In this document: piece after piece, positions 1 to 6,717 of the stretch
Position numbering within the stretch: position 1 is the first letter of the stretch
Layout: each line of letters begins with the position of its first letter
Assembly: GCA_027296205.1 (NCBI GenBank)
Contig: JAPUJM010000222.1
Span: 1-8,560, forward strand
Direction: 5' to 3'
DNA: 8,560 nucleotides
From: Actinomycetota bacterium
GTDB lineage: Bacteria > Actinomycetota > Acidimicrobiia > Spongiisociales > ZC4RG35
Notes under the pieces: model-generated
What the model was told of the DNA's origin: nothing
The model's database searches: none
The model's input: the letters and a program-made list of their open reading frames with translations, nothing else
Program-made: the position numbers and the translations under genes

Positions 1-18
1 ATGCCGAGAGGGGTCAGG

Positions 19-735
19 TCAGAGGCTCAGAAGCAGACGAAGGGTGTATCCGGCCATCACGGTCCAGAAGAGGATGGTGTAGCCGCTTTCTCCGATCGAG
101 CGGTTGATCCGGCGTCCCGTGTAAGTGGCGGCGATCATCAGGGGGACGGCCGCCATGGTGATCAGGAAGCTCTCGCTTCCCAGCAGCTCTGCTTCCGTGA
201 ACACTGCGGTCTTCGCAAGATCGCCTGCGAGAGATGCCAGCGATGCCGCCCCCACGAAATGGGCACGATCGAGGCCCAGTTGCCGGATGGCCATTCCCTT
301 GAGTGGACCCGACGTGCCCGAGAAGCCAGATGTGGCTCCCGATGCGAAGGCCAATACCGGTCCTCCCGCCCGGCGCAGACCCCTGACGTCGAGACGTTCA
401 GCGATGAGGGCGAGGATGAAACTGATGATCACCGCGACGGTCACCACGTTCTCCGGAGCCGCCACCAGCAGTCGAGCACCCAGAGCGGCGCCGAGAGCGA
501 TGAGGACGATCACCACCAGCGCCTTCCTGAAGGGGAGGGTCTTCCGGTAGGCGATCACTTTGACCACGTTGTTCGCCGCGAGGAGTAGGGCCGACAGAGC
601 AACACCTTCCTTGGTGCCCAGCACCAGCGCGAGCGTCGGGACCAGGATCAGCGAACCTCCCAATCCGGCAGACGCCGAGATCATGAACGAGACGGCCACT
701 GCGAGCAGCGTGACGACGACGACCCATGTCTCCAC
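19..735 (-). CDS. TauE/SafE-family membrane transporter (probable anion/sulfite-type exporter)
   Basis: This 238-residue integral membrane protein belongs to the TauE/SafE (DUF81) family, whose studied members move sulfite, sulfoacetate or other small organosulfur anions across the inner membrane. About eight hydrophobic segments are spread along the whole length. The two half-repeats each carry the family's glycine-rich loop: GLGGSLILVPTL at residues 24-35 and GATSGFSGTSGPLKGM at about 133-148. A typical C-terminal end with TGRRINR at 206-212 and a last membrane helix follows. The length is normal for the family and the gene is complete, ending in TGA at 19-21. The start is GTG at 735; only a weak GACGG precedes it, and an internal ATG (residue 18) would remove most of the first helix. 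It lies 44 bp after the propeller gene on the same strand, with no evident terminator between them, so co-transcription is likely. The family call is firm; the substrate is unknown. Confidence 0.9.
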   Translation of the reverse strand: METWVVVVTLLAVAVSFMISASAGLGGSLILVPTLALVLGTKEGVALSALLLAANNVVKVIAYRKTLPFRKALVVIVLIALGAALGARLLVAAPENVVTVAVIISFILALIAERLDVRGLRRAGGPVLAFASGATSGFSGTSGPLKGMAIRQLGLDRAHFVGAASLASLAGDLAKTAVFTEAELLGSESFLITMAAVPLMIAATYTGRRINRSIGESGYTILFWTVMAGYTLRLLLSL

Positions 736-779
736 CCGTCAAGTCACGTTTCGATCGAGCCAGGATCGCCGGGACAATT
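736..779 (-). other. Short spacer between propeller and transporter genes
   Basis: These 44 bp separate the propeller stop codon from the GTG start of the TauE/SafE gene. They contain a 5-bp inverted repeat, CGATC (752-756) and GATCG (764-768), around a 7-nt loop. In the direction of transcription an A-rich stretch follows it, not a T-run, so it does not look like an intrinsic terminator. No promoter is recognisable. This favours read-through and a two-gene transcript. Confidence 0.5.
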
Positions 780-3700
780 TCAGACCTGAATGGCTGGAAG
801 GTCCGCGCCGCTCATGAGAGCGTTGAACTCCGCGACATCGGTGTCCAGAACGCTGCCTAGCAGGTCGAGTTGCTCGTCGATCTCCGCCGAGTATTTAGCC
901 GCCACCTGCAGCGAGCTCTCGGTTGGCTTCGCATCGGCAGAGGCGATAACGCTGATCACAGAGGCAAGCTTCTCACTGAGCCGCGAAGGCTCGCTGTTGC
1001 CAAAGATGTCCTTGTGCTCGCCGGGCACCATCAAGCTGTCTTCGATCTCGTGGAGCCTCCCCTTCAGGGACTCGGCCGCGGAGAGGGAACCCTCATCCAG
1101 GTCTGCCCTCTCCGTCCAGTGGTCGAGCTGGCTCTTGATCGACCTGATGGTCGTGACGGCCTCGTGTGCGCTCGAGACGTGGTCGTAGATCTTCCGGAGA
1201 GCATCCAGTTGCTTCTCGAGATCCTCCTGCGATACGTCGGCGCGAGGGTCGTTGCGAACCTCGAACTGATGGGTCTGGGTCTGGCCTTTCCCCGCCGAAT
1301 CGGTCACGGTCAGCCGGGCCTCATAGGTGCCAGGAGCCACCAAGGGGCCCTTGCTCGTCTCGCCCGCCAGTTTGTTTCCGAGGACCTTGGTCGAACCTTC
1401 GTAGCGGAGATCCCAGAGGAAGCGGTTGACTCCCGGCTTGGTGGTGATCCAGGGTCCCGAGTGGAAGGCCTTCTCGTCGTCGGTCATGTCGTCGTGACCG
1501 GCCGGCTTGGGCTCGAACCGCCTGACCAGGTCGCCGTCGCTGTCCAGGAGCTCCAGGGCGACCGATGGCGGATCATCCGAGTCCATGTCGTCGCCGAGGA
1601 GGTAGGTGATCATCACTCCGATGCGTGCCGCCTCGCCGGCATCCAGAAAGGAGCGCACCACTTGGCCGGTCTCGTCCTTCCGGGCGTGGAAGGTCGCCTG
1701 CTTCCCCAGTGAGAGCCAGTAGTCCTTGCCCTCGGTGGTGATCCAGGAATCGAACAGGTCCGGCAGCAGTCGCCATGCGCTCCGTGGTTTGAGTAGCCGT
1801 TGCTCGTCGGTGGGTGGGCTGGCCATGAGCTGATGGAGAGGGGTGAGGTCGTCCATGATCCAGAAGGATCGGCCGTGGGTGGCGATCACCAGGTCGGTGC
1901 CCTTCACCGTCAGGTCGTAGATCGGCGTCACCGGGAGGTTCGACTCCCAGCGATCCCAGGTGGCTCCGTCGTCGGTCGAGACGTAGAGCCCCGTCTCGGT
2001 GCCGACGTAGAGGAGACCCTGCCGGGCGGGGTCGGTCCGGATGACCCTCACGAAGTCATCGGGAGGTATCGCGTTTTCGTCCTCCCCGATGATGCCCTCC
2101 CACGTCTCCCCGTAGTCGGTCGTGCGATACAGGTAGGTGGTGTTGTCATCGAGCTTGTATCGGGTGGCGGCCAGATAGACGGTGCCCGCCTGATGGGGCG
2201 ACGGCTCGACGGTTCTGACGAACGTCCAATCCGGGAGATCGGGTGGTGTGACGTTGGTCCAGTCGGCTCCGCCGTCACGAGACACATGGACCAGGCCGTC
2301 GTCGGTACCGGCCCAGAGAACACCCTGCTCGATTGGGCATTCGCGCAGTGTGGAGACTGTGCAGTAGTGCTCGGCGCCGCTGGTGTCCTTCGTGATCGGA
2401 CCCCCGGACGGGGCGAGCTTGGTGGCGTCGTTTCTGCTGAGATCGGGGCTGATCGGCTCCCATGTGTGACCCTCGTCCTCGCTTCTGAAGACCACGTTGC
2501 CGGCGGTGTAGAGCACGCCTGGATCGTGGGGAGAGAACAGAATCGGATAGGTCCAGGGGAAGCGGTACTCCAGTTCGCCGGGACCGATTCCGCCGTGCAA
2601 TTCAGGCCAGACGTTGACCAGTTGGATCTGGCCGCTGCGGTGGTCGTAGCGTTGCAACGACCCGCCGCCACCCGGTGAGCTACCGACCGCCCCAACGAAG
2701 ACGATGTTGGGATCTTCGGGATGGACGGCCATGAAGCCGCTCTCTCCGGAACCGGCGGGGTAGCAGTCCGCCCAGGTGATGGCACCGTCGTTGGCCCCGC
2801 TCGGCACGGCGACACTCGAGTTGTCCTGCTGGGTGCCATACACGTGGTAGTACGGCTCGCGGTTGTCGGTGGTCACCGTGTAGAACTGTGCGGTCGGCTG
2901 GTTGTAGATGGTGCTCCAGGATTCGCCGCCGTTGAAGGAGACATTGGCGCCGCCGTCGTTGCCCTGGATCATCCGCCGGTTGTCGTTGGGGTCTATCCAT
3001 AGAGCGTGATTGTCGCCATGGGGAGTGCTGATCCGTTGGAAGTTGTCTCCGCCATCGGTCGACTTCCACATGTTGAGGTTGTTCACGTAGACGGTGTCTG
3101 CGTCCTGGGTGTCGGCGAAGACGTGCATGTAGTACCAGGGGCGGTACCGGAGGTCGGTCTCCTGGTTGACCAACTGCCATGTCTCGCCGAAGTCTTCGGA
3201 TCGGTACAGCCCGGGGGCCTCCGAGGCCTCGATCAGCGCCCACACCCGGCCTGCCTTCACGGGTGAGGCGGCGATTCCGACCTTCCCGATGATCGCCGAC
3301 TGGGGCAGGCCGGGATTGCGGGTGATCTCTTCCCAGGTGTCGCCACCGTCGGTGGACTTCCAAATCCCGCTGTCGGGCCCGCCGCTGCTCAACTCCCAGA
3401 AGTTGCGGTAGGTCTCCCAGATCGTGGCGTAGATGACCTCGGGATGCCGGGGGTCGAACACCACGTCGACCGCCCCGGCGATATCGCTCCTGAAGAGGAT
3501 CTTCTTCCAGTTCTTGCCCCCGTCCCTGGAGCGGTACAGACCGCGCTCCTCGTTGGGACCGAAGGCATGACCGAGGGCAGCGACATACACGTGATCCGGA
3601 TCCTTGGGGTAGACACGTATCTCGCCGATATGCCGGGTGTCCTCCAGTCCGCAGTGGGTCCAGGTCTGGCCGCCGTCACCGGATCGGTAGACACCGTCGC

Positions 3701-4007
3701 CGTGGGAGACATCGAGACGAATGCAGCTCTCACCCATCCCCGCATAAATCACATTGGGATCGGATTCGGATACAGCCAGGGCCCCCACAGAGCTGGTCTT
3801 GAAGAAGCCATCGCTGATGTTGCGCCACGTCGTGCCGGCGTCCTCCGTCTTCCATACCCCTCCGGCCACTGCCCCGAAGTAAAAGACCGCCGGGTTTTCC
3901 GGGTCTCCTGCCACTGCTACGCATCGGCCACCGCGGGTTGGTCCGATGCAGCGGAACTTCATCTCGTTGAGCAGGCTTTGTGCCACGGGAGAATCGAGCA
4001 GCCTCAT
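780..4007 (-). CDS. Large Asp-box (BNR/sortilin-type) beta-propeller protein
   Basis: This 1075-residue protein belongs to the WD40/YVTN/BNR-like (VPS10/sortilin-type, 'glycosyl hydrolase') repeat family; most members have no proven activity. Eleven Asp-box motifs of the S-x-D-x-G-x-x-W type are visible, near residues 53-61, 108-116, 159-167, 217-225, 269-277, 315-323, 357-364, 508-516, 576-583, 628-636 and 677-684, consistent with two propellers. The family's conserved blocks are present: GPTRGGR at 22-28, QPTAQFY at 370-376, HGRSFWIMDDL at 711-721 ending the propeller part, a beta-rich module with NRFLWDLRYEG at 861-871 and PGTYEARLTV at 892-901, then a charged, probably helical tail from about 920. 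The start is ATG at 4007: an in-frame TAA lies four codons upstream, so no upstream start exists, and GAGG sits 13 nt before the ATG. There is no signal peptide or membrane segment, unusual because many relatives are exported. It is probably the first gene of a pair with the TauE/SafE gene. Its function is unknown; the glycosidase label should not be taken literally. Confidence 0.92.
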   Translation of the reverse strand: MRLLDSPVAQSLLNEMKFRCIGPTRGGRCVAVAGDPENPAVFYFGAVAGGVWKTEDAGTTWRNISDGFFKTSSVGALAVSESDPNVIYAGMGESCIRLDVSHGDGVYRSGDGGQTWTHCGLEDTRHIGEIRVYPKDPDHVYVAALGHAFGPNEERGLYRSRDGGKNWKKILFRSDIAGAVDVVFDPRHPEVIYATIWETYRNFWELSSGGPDSGIWKSTDGGDTWEEITRNPGLPQSAIIGKVGIAASPVKAGRVWALIEASEAPGLYRSEDFGETWQLVNQETDLRYRPWYYMHVFADTQDADTVYVNNLNMWKSTDGGDNFQRISTPHGDNHALWIDPNDNRRMIQGNDGGANVSFNGGESWSTIYNQPTAQFYTVTTDNREPYYHVYGTQQDNSSVAVPSGANDGAITWADCYPAGSGESGFMAVHPEDPNIVFVGAVGSSPGGGGSLQRYDHRSGQIQLVNVWPELHGGIGPGELEYRFPWTYPILFSPHDPGVLYTAGNVVFRSEDEGHTWEPISPDLSRNDATKLAPSGGPITKDTSGAEHYCTVSTLRECPIEQGVLWAGTDDGLVHVSRDGGADWTNVTPPDLPDWTFVRTVEPSPHQAGTVYLAATRYKLDDNTTYLYRTTDYGETWEGIIGEDENAIPPDDFVRVIRTDPARQGLLYVGTETGLYVSTDDGATWDRWESNLPVTPIYDLTVKGTDLVIATHGRSFWIMDDLTPLHQLMASPPTDEQRLLKPRSAWRLLPDLFDSWITTEGKDYWLSLGKQATFHARKDETGQVVRSFLDAGEAARIGVMITYLLGDDMDSDDPPSVALELLDSDGDLVRRFEPKPAGHDDMTDDEKAFHSGPWITTKPGVNRFLWDLRYEGSTKVLGNKLAGETSKGPLVAPGTYEARLTVTDSAGKGQTQTHQFEVRNDPRADVSQEDLEKQLDALRKIYDHVSSAHEAVTTIRSIKSQLDHWTERADLDEGSLSAAESLKGRLHEIEDSLMVPGEHKDIFGNSEPSRLSEKLASVISVIASADAKPTESSLQVAAKYSAEIDEQLDLLGSVLDTDVAEFNALMSGADLPAIQV

Positions 4008-4101
4008 CGTCTGCGGTTACCTCACTACTTGTTGCCGACGGGCGGCCAGGCTAGCGAAGGGAGTCGAGCCGATACTCCGTGGAATGCGACCTGACAGCCA
4101 G

Positions 4102-4148
4102 ACCCCATCGAACCCGACCTGAAGAGCAATGACCTTTGTCGATGGGGT
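4102..4148. repeat. Inverted repeat, 10-bp perfect arms, 27-nt loop
   Basis: ACCCCATCGA (4102-4111) and TCGATGGGGT (4139-4148) are perfect reverse complements separated by 27 nt, and a G-T pair could extend the stem by one. The element lies 95-141 bp upstream of the propeller start codon. No T-run follows on either strand, so it is not an ordinary intrinsic terminator. It could be a protein-binding site or a leader-RNA stem; the sequence does not decide which. Confidence 0.5.
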
Positions 4149-4199
4149 TGCCTCGGTTCGATGACCTCGAAGCCCCCCAGCACCCGTCGATCTCTCGTC

Positions 4200-4220
4200 C
4201 GTGACACCTTCGTGACGCCT
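4200..4220. promoter_or_regulatory. Direct repeat with 11-bp period (possible response-regulator box)
   Basis: CGTGACACCT (4200-4209) and CGTGACGCCT (4211-4220) differ at one base and start exactly 11 bp apart, about one helical turn. Head-to-tail repeats with this period are typical of OmpR/PhoB-family response-regulator sites, such as actinobacterial PhoP boxes, but these bases do not clearly match a known consensus. The position, 193-213 bp upstream of the propeller start, suits a distal operator. This is a suggestion only. Confidence 0.3.
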
Positions 4221-4281
4221 CGCGAGGTCAGCCATGGACACCGCTCATGAACGAAATGTGAAGGGAACCCCGTTCAGGCGG

Positions 4282-4329
4282 GCTTTCGGACGAAGACATC
4301 GGGGATGAACGATTCAGCATGCCGAAAGC
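4282..4329 (-). repeat. Inverted repeat just after the coxL-like gene
   Basis: GCTTTCGG (4282-4289) and CCGAAAGC (4322-4329) are perfect 8-bp inverted arms separated by 32 nt, starting five bases beyond the coxL-like stop codon. The stem could stabilise the 3' end or end the transcript. The long loop and lack of a following T-run make it a poor intrinsic terminator. Confidence 0.25.
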
Positions 4330-4333
4330 AGCA

Positions 4334-6616
4334 TCAGCGCGCAGACTCGATGGCCGCCCAGATCTTGGCAGGGGTCAGAGGCATGTCGAGATGGCCGATA
4401 CCGAACGGGGTCAGGGCGTCGATGACGGCGTTGACGATGGCGGGAGTGGATCCGATGGTCCCGGCCTCGCCGATGCCTTTGGCGCCGAGGGGGTTCTCGG
4501 GGGTCACGGTCTGGGTGTGGTCCACCTCGAATGATGGCAGCGACGACGCGGTGGGGATGAGATAGCTGGTGAGGTTTCCGGTGATCGGGTAGGCGTCGTC
4601 GTATTGGAATTGCTCGAATAGCGCCTGCCCTATTCCTTGAGCGACACCGCCGTGCACTTGGCCGTCGACGACCATGCGGTTGAGGATTGCTCCAGCGTCG
4701 TCACAGGCAATATGTCTGAGAACACTCACGGCGCCGGTCTCGGTGTCCACTTCCACAACCGACAGGTGTGTCCCGAAGGGGAATGTGGCCTCCTTCTGAT
4801 CCCACATCTCTTCTCCCCTCAAGCCAGGCTCCATGTCATCAGCGAGGTTTGAAGGGTCGGAAGCGACAGCGGCGATCTGGGCGAGCGTCATGGCCGATGT
4901 GGGAACCCCGACAACACCAATCCGCCCATCATCGAGCTGGACAACATCATCGATTCCGGCCTCAGCGTGATAAGCGAACACCGCACGCGCCTTGTGGAGA
5001 GCCTTCTCCCCGGCACCGAGGATGGCGGAGCCGGCGATTTGCAGTGACCGCGATGCCATCGTCCCACCGCTGTGAGCGATCGTGTCCGTGTCGCCCTGCA
5101 CGAACCTGATCTTGTCGATCGGGAGCTTCAGAACAGCAGATACGATCTGGGCGAACGTGGTCTCGTGACTGTGACCGTGCGACACCCCCGCCGAGTAGAG
5201 GGTTGCCGTGCCATCGAGGTTGATCTCGACCGCACCCCAGTCCTCCCGGCCGGCACCGGCTGTGATCTCCACATACGATCCGATGCCGATTCCGAGCTGA
5301 ACGCGATCGTTGGTCCGGCGTCGCCGGTCTTGGTCCTCCCTGGCCTCCCGATACCCGCCTGCCCGTAGGGCGAGGTCGAGTGCAGTCTCATAGTCGCCGG
5401 AGTCGTAGCGTTCGCCGAGCACGGTCACATGAGGGAAAGCGTCAGCGGTGATGAAGTTGCGACGCCGCACCTCTGCGGGGTCGAGATCGAGTTCTAGTGC
5501 GAGCTGATCGATGGCTCGCTCCAGTGCCATGGTCGCCTCCGGCCGGCCCGCTCCGCGGTAGGCGTGTACCGGTGTGGTGTTCGTCAAAACCGAGCGCCAG
5601 AGGAATTCGACCTTGGGAATCAAGTAGGGCCCGACCGCCATCCGTCGACTGAAGACGGGCAGATAGGCGCCGAACTGGGGATATGCACCTGCGTCCTGAG
5701 TGACTCGGAGCGAGATCCCCACAATCAACCCTTCTCGCGTCGCTCCCAGACGAACCTCGGTTGTCTGCGCCCTCCCGTGGCACATCGCCACCATGTTCTC
5801 GGTCCGGGTCTCATTCCACCGCACGGGTCGGCCCAGGTCGAGGGCAATGGCTCCGCTGAGAGCCTGTTCCGGATAGAGGGCGATCTTTGCTCCGAAACCT
5901 CCGCCGACATCGGGCACTTTCACATGGATCAAAGACGGGTCGAGGCGAAGAACTGTCGAGATGCCACGTTTGTGGGCGTGGGCCGACTGGCTCCCCAACC
6001 AAAAGTCCAGCCCACCATCTTCACGGGGCGACGCCAGCGCTCCACTGGTCTCGAGCGGGATAGCGGCGACGCGCTGGTTGACGACGCTGGTCTCGATGAC
6101 GACTTCGGCTTCGGCGAGGACGCTGTCGTCGGCGTCGCCCCGGTCGTAGATCACGTTGGTGCCGAGCTCGGGAAACAGGAGCGGGGCGTCCGGGTCGGCG
6201 CCGGCCTCGGGTGTCGACACAGCCCGGAGAGGTTCGATCTCAGCCCATACAAGCTCCGCAGCGTCGACAGCAGCCTGCTCGCTCTCAGCAACCACCACGG
6301 CCACGATGTCGCCCGCGAACCGCACACGGTCAGATGCGATCGCAGGCCGGCGAGTTGGTTCTTTCAGTCCGGGGGCTCCGATTGGCATGGGTGCCATGTC
6401 TAAATCGCCGGCCAGGTAGACCTTCACCACACCAGGCGCAGCTTGGGCGGCCTCGATGTCGATACCTCTTACCTCGCCATGGGGGATCGTTGACCGGACG
6501 GGCACCATCCACAACGCTTCGTCGACCTGTATGTCTTGCAGGTATCTGCCGGCACCGGTGATCAGCCGCGAGTCTTCAACACGCTTCACGCTTGCTCCGA
6601 GGATCGACCGGCCCAT
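4334..6616 (-). CDS. CoxL-like molybdopterin-binding subunit, xanthine dehydrogenase family (form II type)
   Basis: This 760-residue protein is the large, molybdenum-cofactor-binding subunit of a xanthine dehydrogenase / aerobic CO dehydrogenase family hydroxylase. MGRSILGASVKRVEDSRLITGAGRY opens the protein as in CoxL relatives. An a/b hammerhead-type domain covers about residues 18-130 and the cofactor-binding region about 150-740. Cofactor motifs include PDVGGGFGAK (235-244), HAYRGAGRPEA (351-361), GTMASRSLQIAG (518-529), DGQVHGGVAQGIGQAL (651-666) and GIGEAGT (714-720), where Glu717 is the expected catalytic base. The loop reads AYRGAGR, not the AYRCSFR of form I CO dehydrogenase, so CO oxidation is not predicted. 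The reading frame is open to 6802, but ATG 6616 was chosen because homology begins there and the extension would run into the divergent MFS gene; the nearest SD-like AAAGG is about 20 nt upstream, so translation initiation looks weak. No FAD or 2Fe-2S subunit gene is in the window, although the enzyme class normally needs both. The substrate is unknown. Confidence 0.93.
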   Translation of the reverse strand: MGRSILGASVKRVEDSRLITGAGRYLQDIQVDEALWMVPVRSTIPHGEVRGIDIEAAQAAPGVVKVYLAGDLDMAPMPIGAPGLKEPTRRPAIASDRVRFAGDIVAVVVAESEQAAVDAAELVWAEIEPLRAVSTPEAGADPDAPLLFPELGTNVIYDRGDADDSVLAEAEVVIETSVVNQRVAAIPLETSGALASPREDGGLDFWLGSQSAHAHKRGISTVLRLDPSLIHVKVPDVGGGFGAKIALYPEQALSGAIALDLGRPVRWNETRTENMVAMCHGRAQTTEVRLGATREGLIVGISLRVTQDAGAYPQFGAYLPVFSRRMAVGPYLIPKVEFLWRSVLTNTTPVHAYRGAGRPEATMALERAIDQLALELDLDPAEVRRRNFITADAFPHVTVLGERYDSGDYETALDLALRAGGYREAREDQDRRRRTNDRVQLGIGIGSYVEITAGAGREDWGAVEINLDGTATLYSAGVSHGHSHETTFAQIVSAVLKLPIDKIRFVQGDTDTIAHSGGTMASRSLQIAGSAILGAGEKALHKARAVFAYHAEAGIDDVVQLDDGRIGVVGVPTSAMTLAQIAAVASDPSNLADDMEPGLRGEEMWDQKEATFPFGTHLSVVEVDTETGAVSVLRHIACDDAGAILNRMVVDGQVHGGVAQGIGQALFEQFQYDDAYPITGNLTSYLIPTASSLPSFEVDHTQTVTPENPLGAKGIGEAGTIGSTPAIVNAVIDALTPFGIGHLDMPLTPAKIWAAIESAR

Positions 6617-6717
6617 CGTGTCGAGGCTAACGCCGACCTTTCCGGTAGGTCTCGGCGCTGCTGCCAATGCGAGCCGGGCCTCGCTAAACGAGAATTCTCG
6701 GTGTCTACCCTCCTTGG
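6617..6717. promoter_or_regulatory. Divergent intergenic region between the coxL-like and MFS genes
   Basis: These 101 bp must carry the promoters of both divergent genes if the chosen starts are right. They hold a 12-bp palindrome (6689-6700). Nearer the coxL-like start is an imperfect hairpin: GCCGACCT (6632-6639) pairs with AGGTCTCGGC (6647-6656) except for a 2-nt bulge, across a 7-nt loop. Only a weak SD-like AAAGG precedes the coxL-like ATG and none precedes the MFS GTG. I see no convincing -35/-10 pair. Confidence 0.5.
6689..6700. promoter_or_regulatory. 12-bp perfect palindrome, candidate operator
   Basis: CGAGAATTCTCG is a perfect palindrome lying 18 bp before the MFS start codon and about 73 bp before the coxL-like start. 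A compact symmetric site in a divergent promoter region is the usual form of a TetR- or MarR-type operator, and transporters of this type are often controlled that way. No regulator gene is in the window, so the binding protein is unknown. Confidence 0.35.

Larger units (their letters stand above)
4008..4333. other. 326-bp intergenic region upstream of the propeller gene
   Basis: This gap lies between the end of the coxL-like gene and the start of the propeller gene, both on the minus strand. It is long enough for an independent promoter, though I cannot pick out confident -35/-10 boxes. It holds a 10-bp inverted repeat (4102-4148), an 11-bp-period direct repeat (4200-4220), a 10-bp palindrome CCTCGCGAGG (4218-4227) and a small inverted repeat TTCGA-N5-TCGAA (4157-4171). 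Short open frames such as 4017-4241 on the minus strand (74 codons) resemble no protein I know. No tRNA, mobile element or canonical terminator is visible. Confidence 0.55.

Noticed and set aside
870..2678. Long plus-strand open frames (870-1712 and 1800-2678) opposite the propeller gene
   Set aside because: They are mirror frames of a well-supported coding sequence in GC-rich DNA and show no recognisable domains.
4017..4241. 74-codon minus-strand frame in the gap before the propeller gene
   Set aside because: It has no Shine-Dalgarno sequence, no recognisable protein features, and spans the repeats of a likely regulatory region.
4265..4275. GAAC-CCC-GTTC as a LexA (SOS) box
   Set aside because: The actinobacterial/Gram-positive LexA site needs a 4-nt spacer between GAAC and GTTC; here it is 3 nt, and the site lies far from any start codon.
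5564..6403. 279-codon plus-strand frame opposite the coxL-like gene
   Set aside because: The opposite strand encodes a clear conserved enzyme here, and this translation has no family resemblance.
4334..6616. Annotation as true aerobic CO dehydrogenase large subunit
   Set aside because: The active-site loop lacks the AYRCSFR signature of form I CoxL, and no CoxM or CoxS gene is adjacent.
6709..6716. Strong minus-strand AAGGAGGG resembling a Shine-Dalgarno sequence
   Set aside because: No ATG, GTG or TTG lies at a usable distance downstream in any frame that leads to a credible gene, so it is probably coincidence.
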